Source of the DNA: a virus
Length of the DNA stretch: 39,415 nucleotides
Strand: one strand, 5' to 3'
IMG/VR virus record: IMGVR_UViG_3300043568_000922
Coordinates: 1 to 39,415 of that record
The first letter of the stretch is position 1. Each line of letters opens with the position of its first letter. The notes under the pieces were generated by a model. It did not search any database, was not told where the DNA came from, and was given only the letters and a program-made list of their open reading frames with translations. A program made the translations under genes and the position numbers. Positions 1 to 6,812 of the stretch are shown one piece after another.

Positions 1-80
1 GTATGGTAGCCTTTTGACCACATTTTTCCAAGCTTCTTGTAAGGTGTTGTAACCTTACCTCCAACAATTGGTGAACCCAT
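1..80 (-). CDS. Endolysin, M23-type peptidase N-terminus (partial)
   Basis: This is a partial gene that runs off the left edge; only the first 26 codons are present. The start is ATG at 80, preceded by an AAAGGAAA ribosome binding site about nine bases upstream. The visible residues include ITS/VTTPY-like, KLGKMWSKGYH segments. These match the opening of M23 (lysostaphin-type) zinc endopeptidases, which typically read TSPYGKRGKMW...GYHTGVD. The last visible residue pair, YH, would lead into the first zinc-binding histidine of the family. It follows two holin-like membrane proteins and a terminator, so a peptidoglycan-cutting lysis enzyme fits the context. The catalytic residues lie outside the window, so this is a family resemblance only. 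Confidence 0.65.
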   Translation of the reverse strand, partial: MGSPIVGGKVTTPYKKLGKMWSKGYH

Positions 81-108
81 TTAAATCATTTCCTTTTTTA
101 TAAAATAA

Positions 109-130
109 GGGAGTCCTTTGGAGGACTCCC
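109..130 (-). terminator. Rho-independent-like terminator between holin and endolysin genes
   Basis: An 8-bp perfect inverted repeat, GGGAGTCC / GGACTCCC, has a 6-base loop. On the minus strand it is followed by TTATTTTATA, a broken T-run. It lies in the gap between the 104-aa holin-like gene and the endolysin start. It may cut back read-through into the endolysin or act as an mRNA-stabilising hairpin. Confidence 0.6.
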
Positions 131-152
131 CTACTATATTATATCCTACTTA

Positions 153-467
153 CTATTCTGCTTTTTTGTCTACTGAACTAAATGCTGAGTTAATTTCACT
201 AGCACTTAGCTTACCATCGTCTAGGAATGCTCTTGCAAGCTTTTCAACAACGGTAGCAACACCAAGCGTACCTGCCATAATAACAGCAGTAAGGGTGTCA
301 ATTCCTACTAGGGAACCTGCACCAATGATTGATAGACCAGATGCTGCAAATACTGCAACAATTCTGAAGAATATATTCCATACATTTGTTACTGCTTTGG
401 AACCAATCACTTCTTCTCCAGTCTCTTTATCAATTACTGTTATATCTACGTTACTTTTGTTTTCCAT
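153..467 (-). CDS. Holin-like small membrane protein
   Basis: The 104-aa protein has a charged N-terminus (about residues 1-27). Two hydrophobic stretches follow (about 28-53 and 57-75), separated by a short Gly/Asp turn, then a polar C-terminal tail. This is the size and layout of a two-segment phage holin, which forms membrane lesions that release the endolysin. It lies directly upstream of the M23-type lysin and overlaps the preceding membrane-protein gene by 17 bases, the normal arrangement of a lysis cassette. No enzymatic motif is visible. The holin call depends on topology and position, not on a signature sequence. Confidence 0.6.
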   Translation of the reverse strand: MENKSNVDITVIDKETGEEVIGSKAVTNVWNIFFRIVAVFAASGLSIIGAGSLVGIDTLTAVIMAGTLGVATVVEKLARAFLDDGKLSASEINSAFSSVDKKAE

Positions 468-651
468 CTTCTTCCTCCTTTTCTTCTCTGAATTTCATTG
501 AAAATAACCACACAATCAATGACCATAAAATTGCAAATCCAACTACTGTTTTTGCAGAACCTTCAAGAACTGCCCAAGCTATGAACATACCAAGAAGGGT
601 GAATGTCTGGTTTAACATTTCACGGATTTTATCTTTTATCCACTCTTTCAT
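451..651 (-). CDS. Second holin-like membrane protein
   Basis: The 66-aa protein has an amphipathic basic N-terminus (MKEWIKDKIREMLNQ). Two hydrophobic segments follow, at about residues 16-30 and 35-51, and then a strongly charged Glu/Lys tail. Similar tiny proteins are common beside the lysin in phages of actinobacteria and are usually annotated as membrane proteins or holins. The ATG at 651 directly follows the TAA of the preceding gene, with AGGGAGG about 10 bases upstream, so translation is likely coupled. With its neighbour it may form a holin/antiholin pair, but which is which cannot be read from sequence. Confidence 0.55.
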   Translation of the reverse strand: MKEWIKDKIREMLNQTFTLLGMFIAWAVLEGSAKTVVGFAILWSLIVWLFSMKFREEKEEEDGKQK

Positions 652-2193
652 TTATCTTATCCTCCCTGTTGCTAAATTAGTTGCTGCCACTACCTGTACG
701 GTAATAACTGATGCAACAACTACCTTTTGTGATTCCTCACGCTTTTCTGGTGTCATGTCTGCACCAATGTTAGCTACAGCAGTAAGAGCCTTTCCAGGAT
801 CTGTAAATACTGCACCTAAAATTTCTGATGGATTTTCAAATATCTCCAAAGCATCTGCTACTTCTGCAAAAAGGATAACTCCATTTTCCAAAGCCACTGG
901 TTGGTCATCTGGCAAGTCTTCATAGTCAAGACCAAGTTCATTAATTAAATCAGTAGAAATAGCATTACCATCTGCTTGTTCTAAAATAACATCTACAAGA
1001 AGTTCTTTCTCATCTTCCGTCAAAACTCCATCTTCAGTTAAAGAGTCTGAAAGTCCAGATACTTCATCTTCAGATATAAAACCATCTCCCAAGAAGGTAT
1101 TAATTAGTTGTTCTGTCTCAATGTCTGAGATAACACCACTTTCAGTAAAGGATTCAATAAATGTATCTATTTCAGTGTCAGTTATTTCTGTGATAGTATT
1201 ATCAGATGGAAGATCAATGGATGGAAGATCTAGATCAGGAAATGAACTCTCAATTGGATCTGGAATTAATGGTTCTGGATATGAAATCTCTGGCTCAGGA
1301 TCTAGGGATGGAACTGCAACAGGTCCTTCAGGCTGCCACGGATATTCTGAGGGACCTGAAAAGGAAGGGACTGGAATAGGTGAAGAAGTTTCTGAAGGCA
1401 GCACAACAGGTTCTGACGGTAGTGGGCTTGGCTCTATTGGCTGGGGTGACGGTTCTATTGTTGGCGTTGGTGATTCTGACGGCTGTGGCTCAGGGCTGGC
1501 AGTAGGTGTTGGCTCAGGTGTTGGCTCAGGTGTTGGCTCAGGTGTTGGCTCAGGTGTTGGGCTTGGAGTTTCACTAGGAACAACTGGAGGCTCTGTAAAG
1601 CTTGATGGTGTTGGTGATGGCTCAACCTCAATAGGAACCCCACCATTTACATCAAAGGCTGCTTCCATTGGGACAACAGCCTGACCTCTTTCAAATCTAA
1701 TCGCTCTTCTTGCATCTGCTGGAAGATCTGTCATTGTAATAATCTCACCATGCCATCCACCATTTGAAAACTTAGTAACAACAAGTCTCATTTGAGTAAG
1801 TGGTCCAGTTGATTGTGGGAATGGGCGAACAGACCACTCTATACAAAATGAATTTTCATTGTATCCGTATGAAGTATATGCACCTGGACCAAAAGAAACC
1901 CAGTCTTTTCCAGCTATAGATATAGATGGTGTTTGTGGGTAGTCCCAATATGTACCATCTGGATTTCCAAAAGTTACAGTTGCATTCGTGCTATAAAAAA
2001 TTTGAGTATAGTCTGTGCTACCTAGAGTCAGAGTAAACGGAAGAGTCATTGGAAAAGATCCATCATCATCTCCAGTAATTGTAGACATATTGCATACAAG
2101 CGGAGTGTTTGCCTGGGTTGCTGGCAGAATCAAAAACATCATTGTAGCAGATATTATTGGAAGTAATAGTAGGTAGGAAAAGATTTTTTTCAA
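652..2193 (-). CDS. Exported protein with Pro/Glu/Ser-rich linker and acidic repeats
   Basis: The 513-aa protein has a Sec signal peptide (MKKIFSYLLLLPIISATMMF; likely cleavage after ATQA, near residue 28). A beta-rich domain follows at about 35-185; its SFPMTLPFTLTLG and STNATVTFG elements recall the opening of nidogen-like or lectin-like sandwiches. A Pro-rich linker (about 193-330) is built on TPEP repeats. An acidic region (about 340-430) has three GVIS/GFIS/GVLT-plus-acidic repeats spaced 17-18 residues apart. A hydrophobic C-terminal segment (about 490-505) may anchor it. The linker resembles cell-wall-spanning stalks. The start is TTG at 2193, because the only nearby ATG (2203) is closed two codons later. 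The function is unknown; an envelope-displayed or virion-associated host-binding role is a guess from its position between glycan and lysis genes. Confidence 0.6.
   Translation of the reverse strand: MKKIFSYLLLLPIISATMMFLILPATQANTPLVCNMSTITGDDDGSFPMTLPFTLTLGSTDYTQIFYSTNATVTFGNPDGTYWDYPQTPSISIAGKDWVSFGPGAYTSYGYNENSFCIEWSVRPFPQSTGPLTQMRLVVTKFSNGGWHGEIITMTDLPADARRAIRFERGQAVVPMEAAFDVNGGVPIEVEPSPTPSSFTEPPVVPSETPSPTPEPTPEPTPEPTPEPTPTASPEPQPSESPTPTIEPSPQPIEPSPLPSEPVVLPSETSSPIPVPSFSGPSEYPWQPEGPVAVPSLDPEPEISYPEPLIPDPIESSFPDLDLPSIDLPSDNTITEITDTEIDTFIESFTESGVISDIETEQLINTFLGDGFISEDEVSGLSDSLTEDGVLTEDEKELLVDVILEQADGNAISTDLINELGLDYEDLPDDQPVALENGVILFAEVADALEIFENPSEILGAVFTDPGKALTAVANIGADMTPEKREESQKVVVASVITVQVVAATNLATGRIR
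1505..1560. repeat. 12-base tandem repeat encoding TPEP units
   Basis: Four head-to-tail copies of GGTGTTGGCTCA (plus strand), starting at 1505, 1517, 1529 and 1541, are followed by a partial copy. They encode the TPEP repeats of the Pro-rich linker on the minus strand. Copy number is likely to vary by slippage. Confidence 0.9.
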
Positions 2194-2210
2194 TTTATTG
2201 CATAGACTCC

Positions 2211-2240
2211 TTGTTAGACGTATCTAACAAATCTATTATA
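2211..2240 (-). promoter_or_regulatory. Extended -10 promoter with hairpin abutting the ribosome binding site
   Basis: On the minus strand, TGATATAAT (an extended -10; TATAAT at 2240-2235) lies just upstream of a perfect 8-bp inverted repeat, TTGTTAGA-TACG-TCTAACAA (2230-2211). The repeat runs directly into AAGGAG. A start about 7 bases after the -10 would place the hairpin at the very 5' end of the mRNA for the exported 513-aa protein. No good -35 is seen. The dyad could be a repressor operator or a 5' stabilising or translation-controlling hairpin. Confidence 0.45.
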
Positions 2241-2254
2241 TCATTGCTAATAAA

Positions 2255-2761
2255 CTAATTAATAGTTGTTTCAGGAATAAAATCAGAGAAATCTTGTGGA
2301 TAGTCTGCATTTGGAGTCCACATTTTAAATTGTCTTATATCAGAATTATATGTTTTACTTCCACCAGTAATTCTAATTTGAACTACTACTGGATGATTGG
2401 TAACAATATTCCAACAGTTAGAAGCTACAAATTTACTCCCTGGTTTTTCTGTAAAGAAGTATGTGTTAGTAGCACTTGGATCATTTGGACCTGGAACTAT
2501 TCTAGTTATTCTTAATTTAATATATGATGGACTTTTCTTTCCCTTTGTATCAATAACCGCTTGATAGCAAAATAAAGATCTTTTCCCATTGCCTTGAATT
2601 TCTGTTTTTCCACCATTAAATTTTAGGGTAGTCCACTTACCTCTTGGAATTTTTTGAATTTCTGTAGATTTATATCTTATAGAGTCTGAGGCACTTGCTG
2701 GTGTTGCTTGAGCAAAAACTAATAATACTGAAAATATTGAGGCTAAAAACTTTTTGTGCAT
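2255..2761 (-). CDS. Small exported protein, function unknown
   Basis: The 168-aa protein has a clear Sec signal peptide: basic MHKK, a hydrophobic core (about 5-17) and a likely cleavage after TPASA near residue 24. The mature part is rich in beta-forming residues and contains two cysteines, which could form a disulfide outside the cell. No family is recognised. No convincing Shine-Dalgarno site precedes the ATG. A TATGAT box ends 11 bases before it, so a very short leader is possible. Together with the downstream 513-aa exported protein it forms a pair of secreted products between the glycan cassette and the lysis genes. A role in changing the host surface or blocking superinfection is only inference. 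Confidence 0.55.
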   Translation of the reverse strand: MHKKFLASIFSVLLVFAQATPASASDSIRYKSTEIQKIPRGKWTTLKFNGGKTEIQGNGKRSLFCYQAVIDTKGKKSPSYIKLRITRIVPGPNDPSATNTYFFTEKPGSKFVASNCWNIVTNHPVVVQIRITGGSKTYNSDIRQFKMWTPNADYPQDFSDFIPETTIN

Positions 2762-2833
2762 CTATTTAGTTTATCATAAATAAAATCAGACAGTTTTACG
2801 ACTTGTCTAGGTCGTTTCCCATCCTAAGGAAAT

Positions 2834-3631
2834 TTATATATTTCTAGGAGGAATTTTTCTTTGTTCTACTGCTATAAGCGTACCTTTGTGATCTGCATGA
2901 ATGTCTTTTCTTACCCAAGTCATACCATAAGTTTCTTCTAAATTTTCTAGTCCAACCCTCTTTTTTAATCTTTCAGCCATAGACTGAAAAGTTGGATCGT
3001 CACTCAAGTTTAAATATGAGTTATGATACCATGGTAGGTCATAGAATGCAGGAGAATTTACTAAAAGCATTCCTGCTGTATTCCAATGCTCTTCAATTCT
3101 TGGATTTTCAGATACAACAGTTCCCCTTAGTCCATAAACTGGAACATCTGCACTAACAATTGGATGATCTATTTCAAATAATTTTTCAATAATTTCAGCA
3201 GTTAAAATTATATCTGAATCTACATACAAGATTGCATCATAATTTACAATACCAACATTTTCTTCTGTACAATCCTCTCCCCAATGATGTCCAGAAGTTT
3301 TTCTAAATCTTTGTGCAAACTCTCTAATTAAATTTCTACCAGTTTCAATTCTTATCCATCTGTTTCCTGAATTTACTTGAGCCTCCATATCATTAATTGT
3401 ATATGTCCAGAAATCTCCATTGACTTCTTTTAGTGCATTTAAAACTCTTTCGAAAGGCTCCAAACCTCTGGTATCAAGTTCTAATGCAGTGAAGAATTTT
3501 GCATTCGGGAATTTTTCAATTATTTGTTTTGAGTTTTCTAGCCAAGACATCTCTTCACCCATGTCTGCTTTCCATCCCACAAGCGGTGTACCAATAACAA
3601 AGTGTTTGTTATAATCTATCTCTTTAAACAT
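2834..3631 (-). CDS. GT-A-type glycosyltransferase
   Basis: This 265-aa protein is a probable glycosyltransferase that moves a sugar from a nucleotide donor. The segment YDAILYVDSDI (about 131-141) carries a DSD motif (138-140), the metal- and nucleotide-binding DxD of GT-A folds, after a typical hydrophobic strand. The upstream residues IGTPLVGW and KFFTALELD fit the first Rossmann strands. Its start overlaps the end of the GDPD-like gene by 8 bases, with AAGGAG upstream of the ATG. It is the last gene of the five-gene glycan cassette. The acceptor could be a phage structural protein, a host wall polymer or a secreted glycan. Donor and acceptor cannot be read from the sequence. Confidence 0.65.
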   Translation of the reverse strand: MFKEIDYNKHFVIGTPLVGWKADMGEEMSWLENSKQIIEKFPNAKFFTALELDTRGLEPFERVLNALKEVNGDFWTYTINDMEAQVNSGNRWIRIETGRNLIREFAQRFRKTSGHHWGEDCTEENVGIVNYDAILYVDSDIILTAEIIEKLFEIDHPIVSADVPVYGLRGTVVSENPRIEEHWNTAGMLLVNSPAFYDLPWYHNSYLNLSDDPTFQSMAERLKKRVGLENLEETYGMTWVRKDIHADHKGTLIAVEQRKIPPRNI

Positions 3632-4085
3632 TGTGACTACTCCTTATGTATTCAATTATATCTGAGCAATAGCCATAATAGTCTAAATCTTTCATTTCTT
3701 CTACAGTTCTAAATAGTTCTGGGAGAACTGCAATTGTTTGTGAGTTTGCCTTTGCAACTCCTGGGAATGCCCAAACATACCCCTTACTAGTTAAAGTATA
3801 ATCATCTGCCTTATGAAAAAAACAGTTTAAGTTTTCATCAAGAGCATATTTTAAAGACTCTTTATCTTTGCAATGAACCCACAAACTTTCTCTACATTCA
3901 TCAATAAAGTTATCGTCTATTAAATATTGAGGCTTTTCGTGACCTAAAAATATCTGTCCGTCTTTATGACGAAGATCAACCTCTACATCAAAACCTTTGT
4001 CTATAGCTTGATAAATATATACTGGACTGTTTTCAAGATCATGATGCTTTCCAGTTAAGTTACCACGATGGGATATATAAATCAT
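3624..4085 (-). CDS. Glycerophosphodiesterase-like (PI-PLC fold) protein
   Basis: The 153-aa protein has the start of a glycerophosphodiester phosphodiesterase barrel: SHRGN (H6, R7), the metal-ligand pair in DVEVDLR (E35, D37) and the histidine of FLGHE (H49). These match the catalytic HRG, ExD and H positions of the family. At 153 residues it is well short of a typical 240-300-residue GDPD. It resembles the small GDPD-like proteins found inside bacterial polysaccharide clusters, where the activity is often undefined. It sits between a methyltransferase gene (4-base overlap) and a glycosyltransferase gene (8-base overlap). A role in making or trimming a glycerol-phosphate-type decoration is plausible but inferred. 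Confidence 0.65.
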   Translation of the reverse strand: MIYISHRGNLTGKHHDLENSPVYIYQAIDKGFDVEVDLRHKDGQIFLGHEKPQYLIDDNFIDECRESLWVHCKDKESLKYALDENLNCFFHKADDYTLTSKGYVWAFPGVAKANSQTIAVLPELFRTVEEMKDLDYYGYCSDIIEYIRSSHNV

Positions 4086-4789
4086 TTTTCAACCTGAACC
4101 CAAATCCAATTTTTATGATTGTCTCCTGGACCAGTTGGTCTAATGTCAGACTTATAATTTTTAAATGCAATTTTGTTAACTAAATCATCAATTAACTCAT
4201 CTTCATTAGTAACGCTAACATCTGAATGACCATTTGTACTTGCAGCATCATAAAGATTATCATAATATCCAGCCGTTGGAATACCTTCTTTTCCACCAAA
4301 TCCCATCTGGAAGCAAAGCTTTCCACCATCTTTAAGAACACGGTAAGCTTCTTTAAGAATGTTAAATCTAACATCGTGAACACAAATATGCTGGAAACAA
4401 ATTACTGCAAACATTACATCATAAACATCATCTTCAATCATTGATAGATTATCTCCAGAAGTTACATACAGGTTTGGAATTTCTATATTATTATGCTGTA
4501 AATTAACTCTAGCCTTTTCTAGGTTAACATCTGAAATGTCTACTCCATCAATTCTTTCAAACTTGCTATTAAATTTTACAATGTTTCTTCCTGGACCACA
4601 TCCATAATCTAGTGCTACTAAGCCAGAGGTGTCAAAATCTTTAAAAAGAAACTCATCATAATCTTTCCAATTATTATGAGCATCATATGATCCAACTACT
4701 GGATCTCTAAAATCCAAAGACCACTTAGCAGCATATTCATCATAGTAATCGTTTTGCATTTTTAAATAGTCTTTCTTACCTTTTTCCAT
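4082..4789 (-). CDS. SAM-dependent class I methyltransferase
   Basis: The 235-aa protein has the class I methyltransferase fold. Motif I is DYGCGPG (61-67) after a hydrophobic strand. The acidic end of strand 2 is DGVDIS (81-86). A motif IV-like region, DVMFAVICFQHI, sits near 125-135, followed by LKEAYRVLKDGGKLCFQ, the usual post-motif strand of small-molecule methyltransferases. This family (Methyltransf_11-like) usually methylates small molecules or sugars rather than DNA. The surrounding glycan genes suggest a sugar or glycan substrate. The start ATG at 4789 has AAGGAG seven bases upstream and shares one base with the stop of the bifunctional HAD-nucleotidyltransferase gene. Confidence 0.75.
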   Translation of the reverse strand: MEKGKKDYLKMQNDYYDEYAAKWSLDFRDPVVGSYDAHNNWKDYDEFLFKDFDTSGLVALDYGCGPGRNIVKFNSKFERIDGVDISDVNLEKARVNLQHNNIEIPNLYVTSGDNLSMIEDDVYDVMFAVICFQHICVHDVRFNILKEAYRVLKDGGKLCFQMGFGGKEGIPTAGYYDNLYDAASTNGHSDVSVTNEDELIDDLVNKIAFKNYKSDIRPTGPGDNHKNWIWVQVEK

Positions 4790-6168
4790 TATATCTCCTT
4801 GTTATTTTCTAAAAAGTAATTTAAGTCTTCAGGGGTTCCAATTCCCCACATCTTATCAATAGTTTTCAATCTTACCTTTTTTCCATCTTCAATTGCTTCA
4901 TTAAAAACAGGGCAAACATAAAATTCATTATTAGTTCTAATGTTTTTATCAATCATTTGATTTGCATACTTAACGTAATCAGACCCGTGTTTCCAGTAGT
5001 ATATACCAACTGTTGCATTATCAGAAATTGGATTCTTTTCTGCTACCTCTGAAACAAAACCATCTTCCCCAACTTTTGCAAAAGACCACTTTGGATGAGT
5101 TGCTTTAAACGAAAGTATTCCACCGTCTATATTGCTAGCACCAAACTCATACAGTGCTTCGTTGGAGTCCCATTCCACATACTGATCAGAGTTAGCCATT
5201 AGAAGTGGCTTTTCGTTATTGATAAGCTCTTGAGCAAGTAAGGTTGTACAAGCAGCACCCTCAGTCATTCCATCAACAATAACTATGTCGCAGTCTGGAG
5301 CAATAAGGTTAAGAAGTTGCTTAAGATTATATTTTTCATAATGATCTTTTTGTACTAAGAAGATATAGTGTGCATCAATGTTAAGATTTTCAACAATTAC
5401 CTGGATCATTGGCTTACCATGAACTTCAATCAATGGCTTTGGAAATGTATAACCTGCTTGTGAAAATCTTGAACCTGCACCAGCCATAGGTATAAGGACA
5501 TTCATCTCTTTATTTTTCCAAGGCACTTGTCCAGTTCTCTCTTTCTTTTCAAATTTTTCTATAAACTCTATGAATATTGTATCATTAAGATCATAGGAAT
5601 CTTTAACTGGGTACAGGTTTGCTCCAGAATTCAAAGCTCCTTGCCTCCCAATGTGAGAGTCTTCTATAATTATTGTATCTTTTGGAAATGCATCTAATGC
5701 CACCATGCACTTCCAGTACATTTCTGGGTGTGGCTTTGGATGCCAAACATCCTCATTGCTAACAATGTAATCTACTAAATGAAGCACCTGGATTCCATGC
5801 AAAGACTTTATGATAGTCTCTCTAATACTATTAGATGCTATGGCAATTTTCCAACCTTCAGATTTTAGATACATCATAATATTTATAGCTTTAGTATTTA
5901 CTGGAAGATTTTCAAGCATTAAGAAAGTTTCTTCTTGCTTATCTTTCCATACTTTATTATGAGAGTCTTGTGGCAGCCCTTTTTCTTGAGTAAGCATAGA
6001 AAGTTTTTTCTTAGTATTTAAACCATCATATTTTGACAGATGCTCTTGATATGATATTTTATATTTAGGATCAACTTTTTCTAATGCATTGTTAAGAGCT
6101 TTGTAGTGTAAATCTTTTGAATCAATTAGCACACCATCTAAATCAAATATAACTAACTTATTACTCAT
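4789..6168 (-). CDS. Bifunctional HAD phosphatase / sugar-phosphate nucleotidyltransferase
   Basis: The 459-aa protein is a fusion. Residues 1-215 are a HAD phosphatase: motif I is FDLDGVLID (D9, D11), motif II is IASNS near 110, a KPHPEMY lysine follows near 144, and motif IV is IIIEDSHIG near 166-174. Residues 222-459 form a nucleotidyltransferase that opens with MNVLIPMAGAGSRF and then FPKPLIEVHGKPM, the G-x-G-[S/T]-R...PKP signature of sugar-1-phosphate NTP transferases. Such fusions occur in capsule and teichoic-acid-like clusters, where one half makes an activated NDP-sugar or NDP-polyol and the other removes a phosphate. The precise nucleotide and sugar are unknown. It overlaps both neighbours by 1-4 bases. 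Confidence 0.8.
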   Translation of the reverse strand: MSNKLVIFDLDGVLIDSKDLHYKALNNALEKVDPKYKISYQEHLSKYDGLNTKKKLSMLTQEKGLPQDSHNKVWKDKQEETFLMLENLPVNTKAINIMMYLKSEGWKIAIASNSIRETIIKSLHGIQVLHLVDYIVSNEDVWHPKPHPEMYWKCMVALDAFPKDTIIIEDSHIGRQGALNSGANLYPVKDSYDLNDTIFIEFIEKFEKKERTGQVPWKNKEMNVLIPMAGAGSRFSQAGYTFPKPLIEVHGKPMIQVIVENLNIDAHYIFLVQKDHYEKYNLKQLLNLIAPDCDIVIVDGMTEGAACTTLLAQELINNEKPLLMANSDQYVEWDSNEALYEFGASNIDGGILSFKATHPKWSFAKVGEDGFVSEVAEKNPISDNATVGIYYWKHGSDYVKYANQMIDKNIRTNNEFYVCPVFNEAIEDGKKVRLKTIDKMWGIGTPEDLNYFLENNKEI

Positions 6169-6812
6169 CTTTGTGGACCTGCATGTCTATGCCACTTGTT
6201 ATGTCTAACAATACTTTTACCATTGCACTTCATAACATACTTATCTCTTACCCTGTAAGACCATTCAACATCTTCTTCTTCATTCCATCCACGACTTTCA
6301 TCAAGTGGTTCTTCAATCATTACATGACGCTTGACCATAAAGAATCCACCAGAGATGTACATATACTGAGTTTGAGACCAATCGTTGTAGTCTAAAGACC
6401 AGGCTCTTCCGTGACCTGGCTTATCCCAAAGAGACCAGTCCATAGGATTTCTTGATCCAGTAATTAAATATTGTGGGCAAGAACAAATTTCCCAATCAGT
6501 TCCAAATTCAACAAAGTTTTTATACCAGTCTTTATCAAAGATATGATAGTCATGCATTAAAACTATATTGTCATACCTAGCTTCTTTTACAAGTATATTC
6601 TTTTTTCTTGTAATCCATCTTTCTTTAACTGATTCATCAAAGTCAATCTTTCTAACATCTTCTCCATCAATACCAGAGCTGTCTCCACCACCAACAAATA
6701 GTATTTCATATTCTGGGATATTAAGATTACGAATGCTCTCTATAATCTCTTGAAGCCTTTGCTTATCTTCATATACAGTTATGATTCCAAAGGTCCACTG
6801 AATGTCATTCAT
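6165..6812 (-). CDS. Family 2-like glycosyltransferase
   Basis: The 215-aa protein resembles GT2 glycosyltransferases. An N-terminal WTFGIITVYEDKQRLQEII strand-helix is followed by EYEILFVGGGDSSGID (35-50) and a DxD-like position in IVLMHDYHIFD (about 83-93). The acceptor-side segment GGFFMVKRHVM is followed by an acidic GWNEEEDVEWSYR motif (about 175-188), comparable to the ED motif that supplies the GT2 catalytic base. It starts inside the last codons of the FtsZ-like gene (8-base overlap) and overlaps the HAD-nucleotidyltransferase start by 4 bases, so the FtsZ and glycan genes are probably on one transcript. Confidence 0.7.
   Translation of the reverse strand: MNDIQWTFGIITVYEDKQRLQEIIESIRNLNIPEYEILFVGGGDSSGIDGEDVRKIDFDESVKERWITRKKNILVKEARYDNIVLMHDYHIFDKDWYKNFVEFGTDWEICSCPQYLITGSRNPMDWSLWDKPGHGRAWSLDYNDWSQTQYMYISGGFFMVKRHVMIEEPLDESRGWNEEEDVEWSYRVRDKYVMKCNGKSIVRHNKWHRHAGPQR

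Noticed and set aside
118-925. Long plus-strand open frames over the holin region
   Set aside because: They are shadows of the two holin-like genes and the exported-protein gene; they cross the terminator and have no start signals.
1505-1560. Short tandem repeats that could suggest a CRISPR-like array
   Set aside because: The 12-base units have no spacers and are in frame with TPEP repeats inside a coding region. No CRISPR array or cas operon is present; the Cas4-like nuclease stands alone among recombination genes.
1121-1684. Plus-strand open frame of 187 codons rich in Gly and Ser
   Set aside because: It is the antisense shadow of the Pro/Glu/Ser linker; low-complexity repeats keep the opposite frame open. 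There is no ribosome binding site or homologue-like pattern, and all neighbours are on the minus strand.
2765-2833. Weak inverted repeat ACGAC/GTCGT and TATGAT box in the gap before the 168-aa exported protein
   Set aside because: The stem is only five pairs with a long loop and no T-run, and no -35 fits the TATGAT box, so neither a terminator nor a promoter is listed as a feature.
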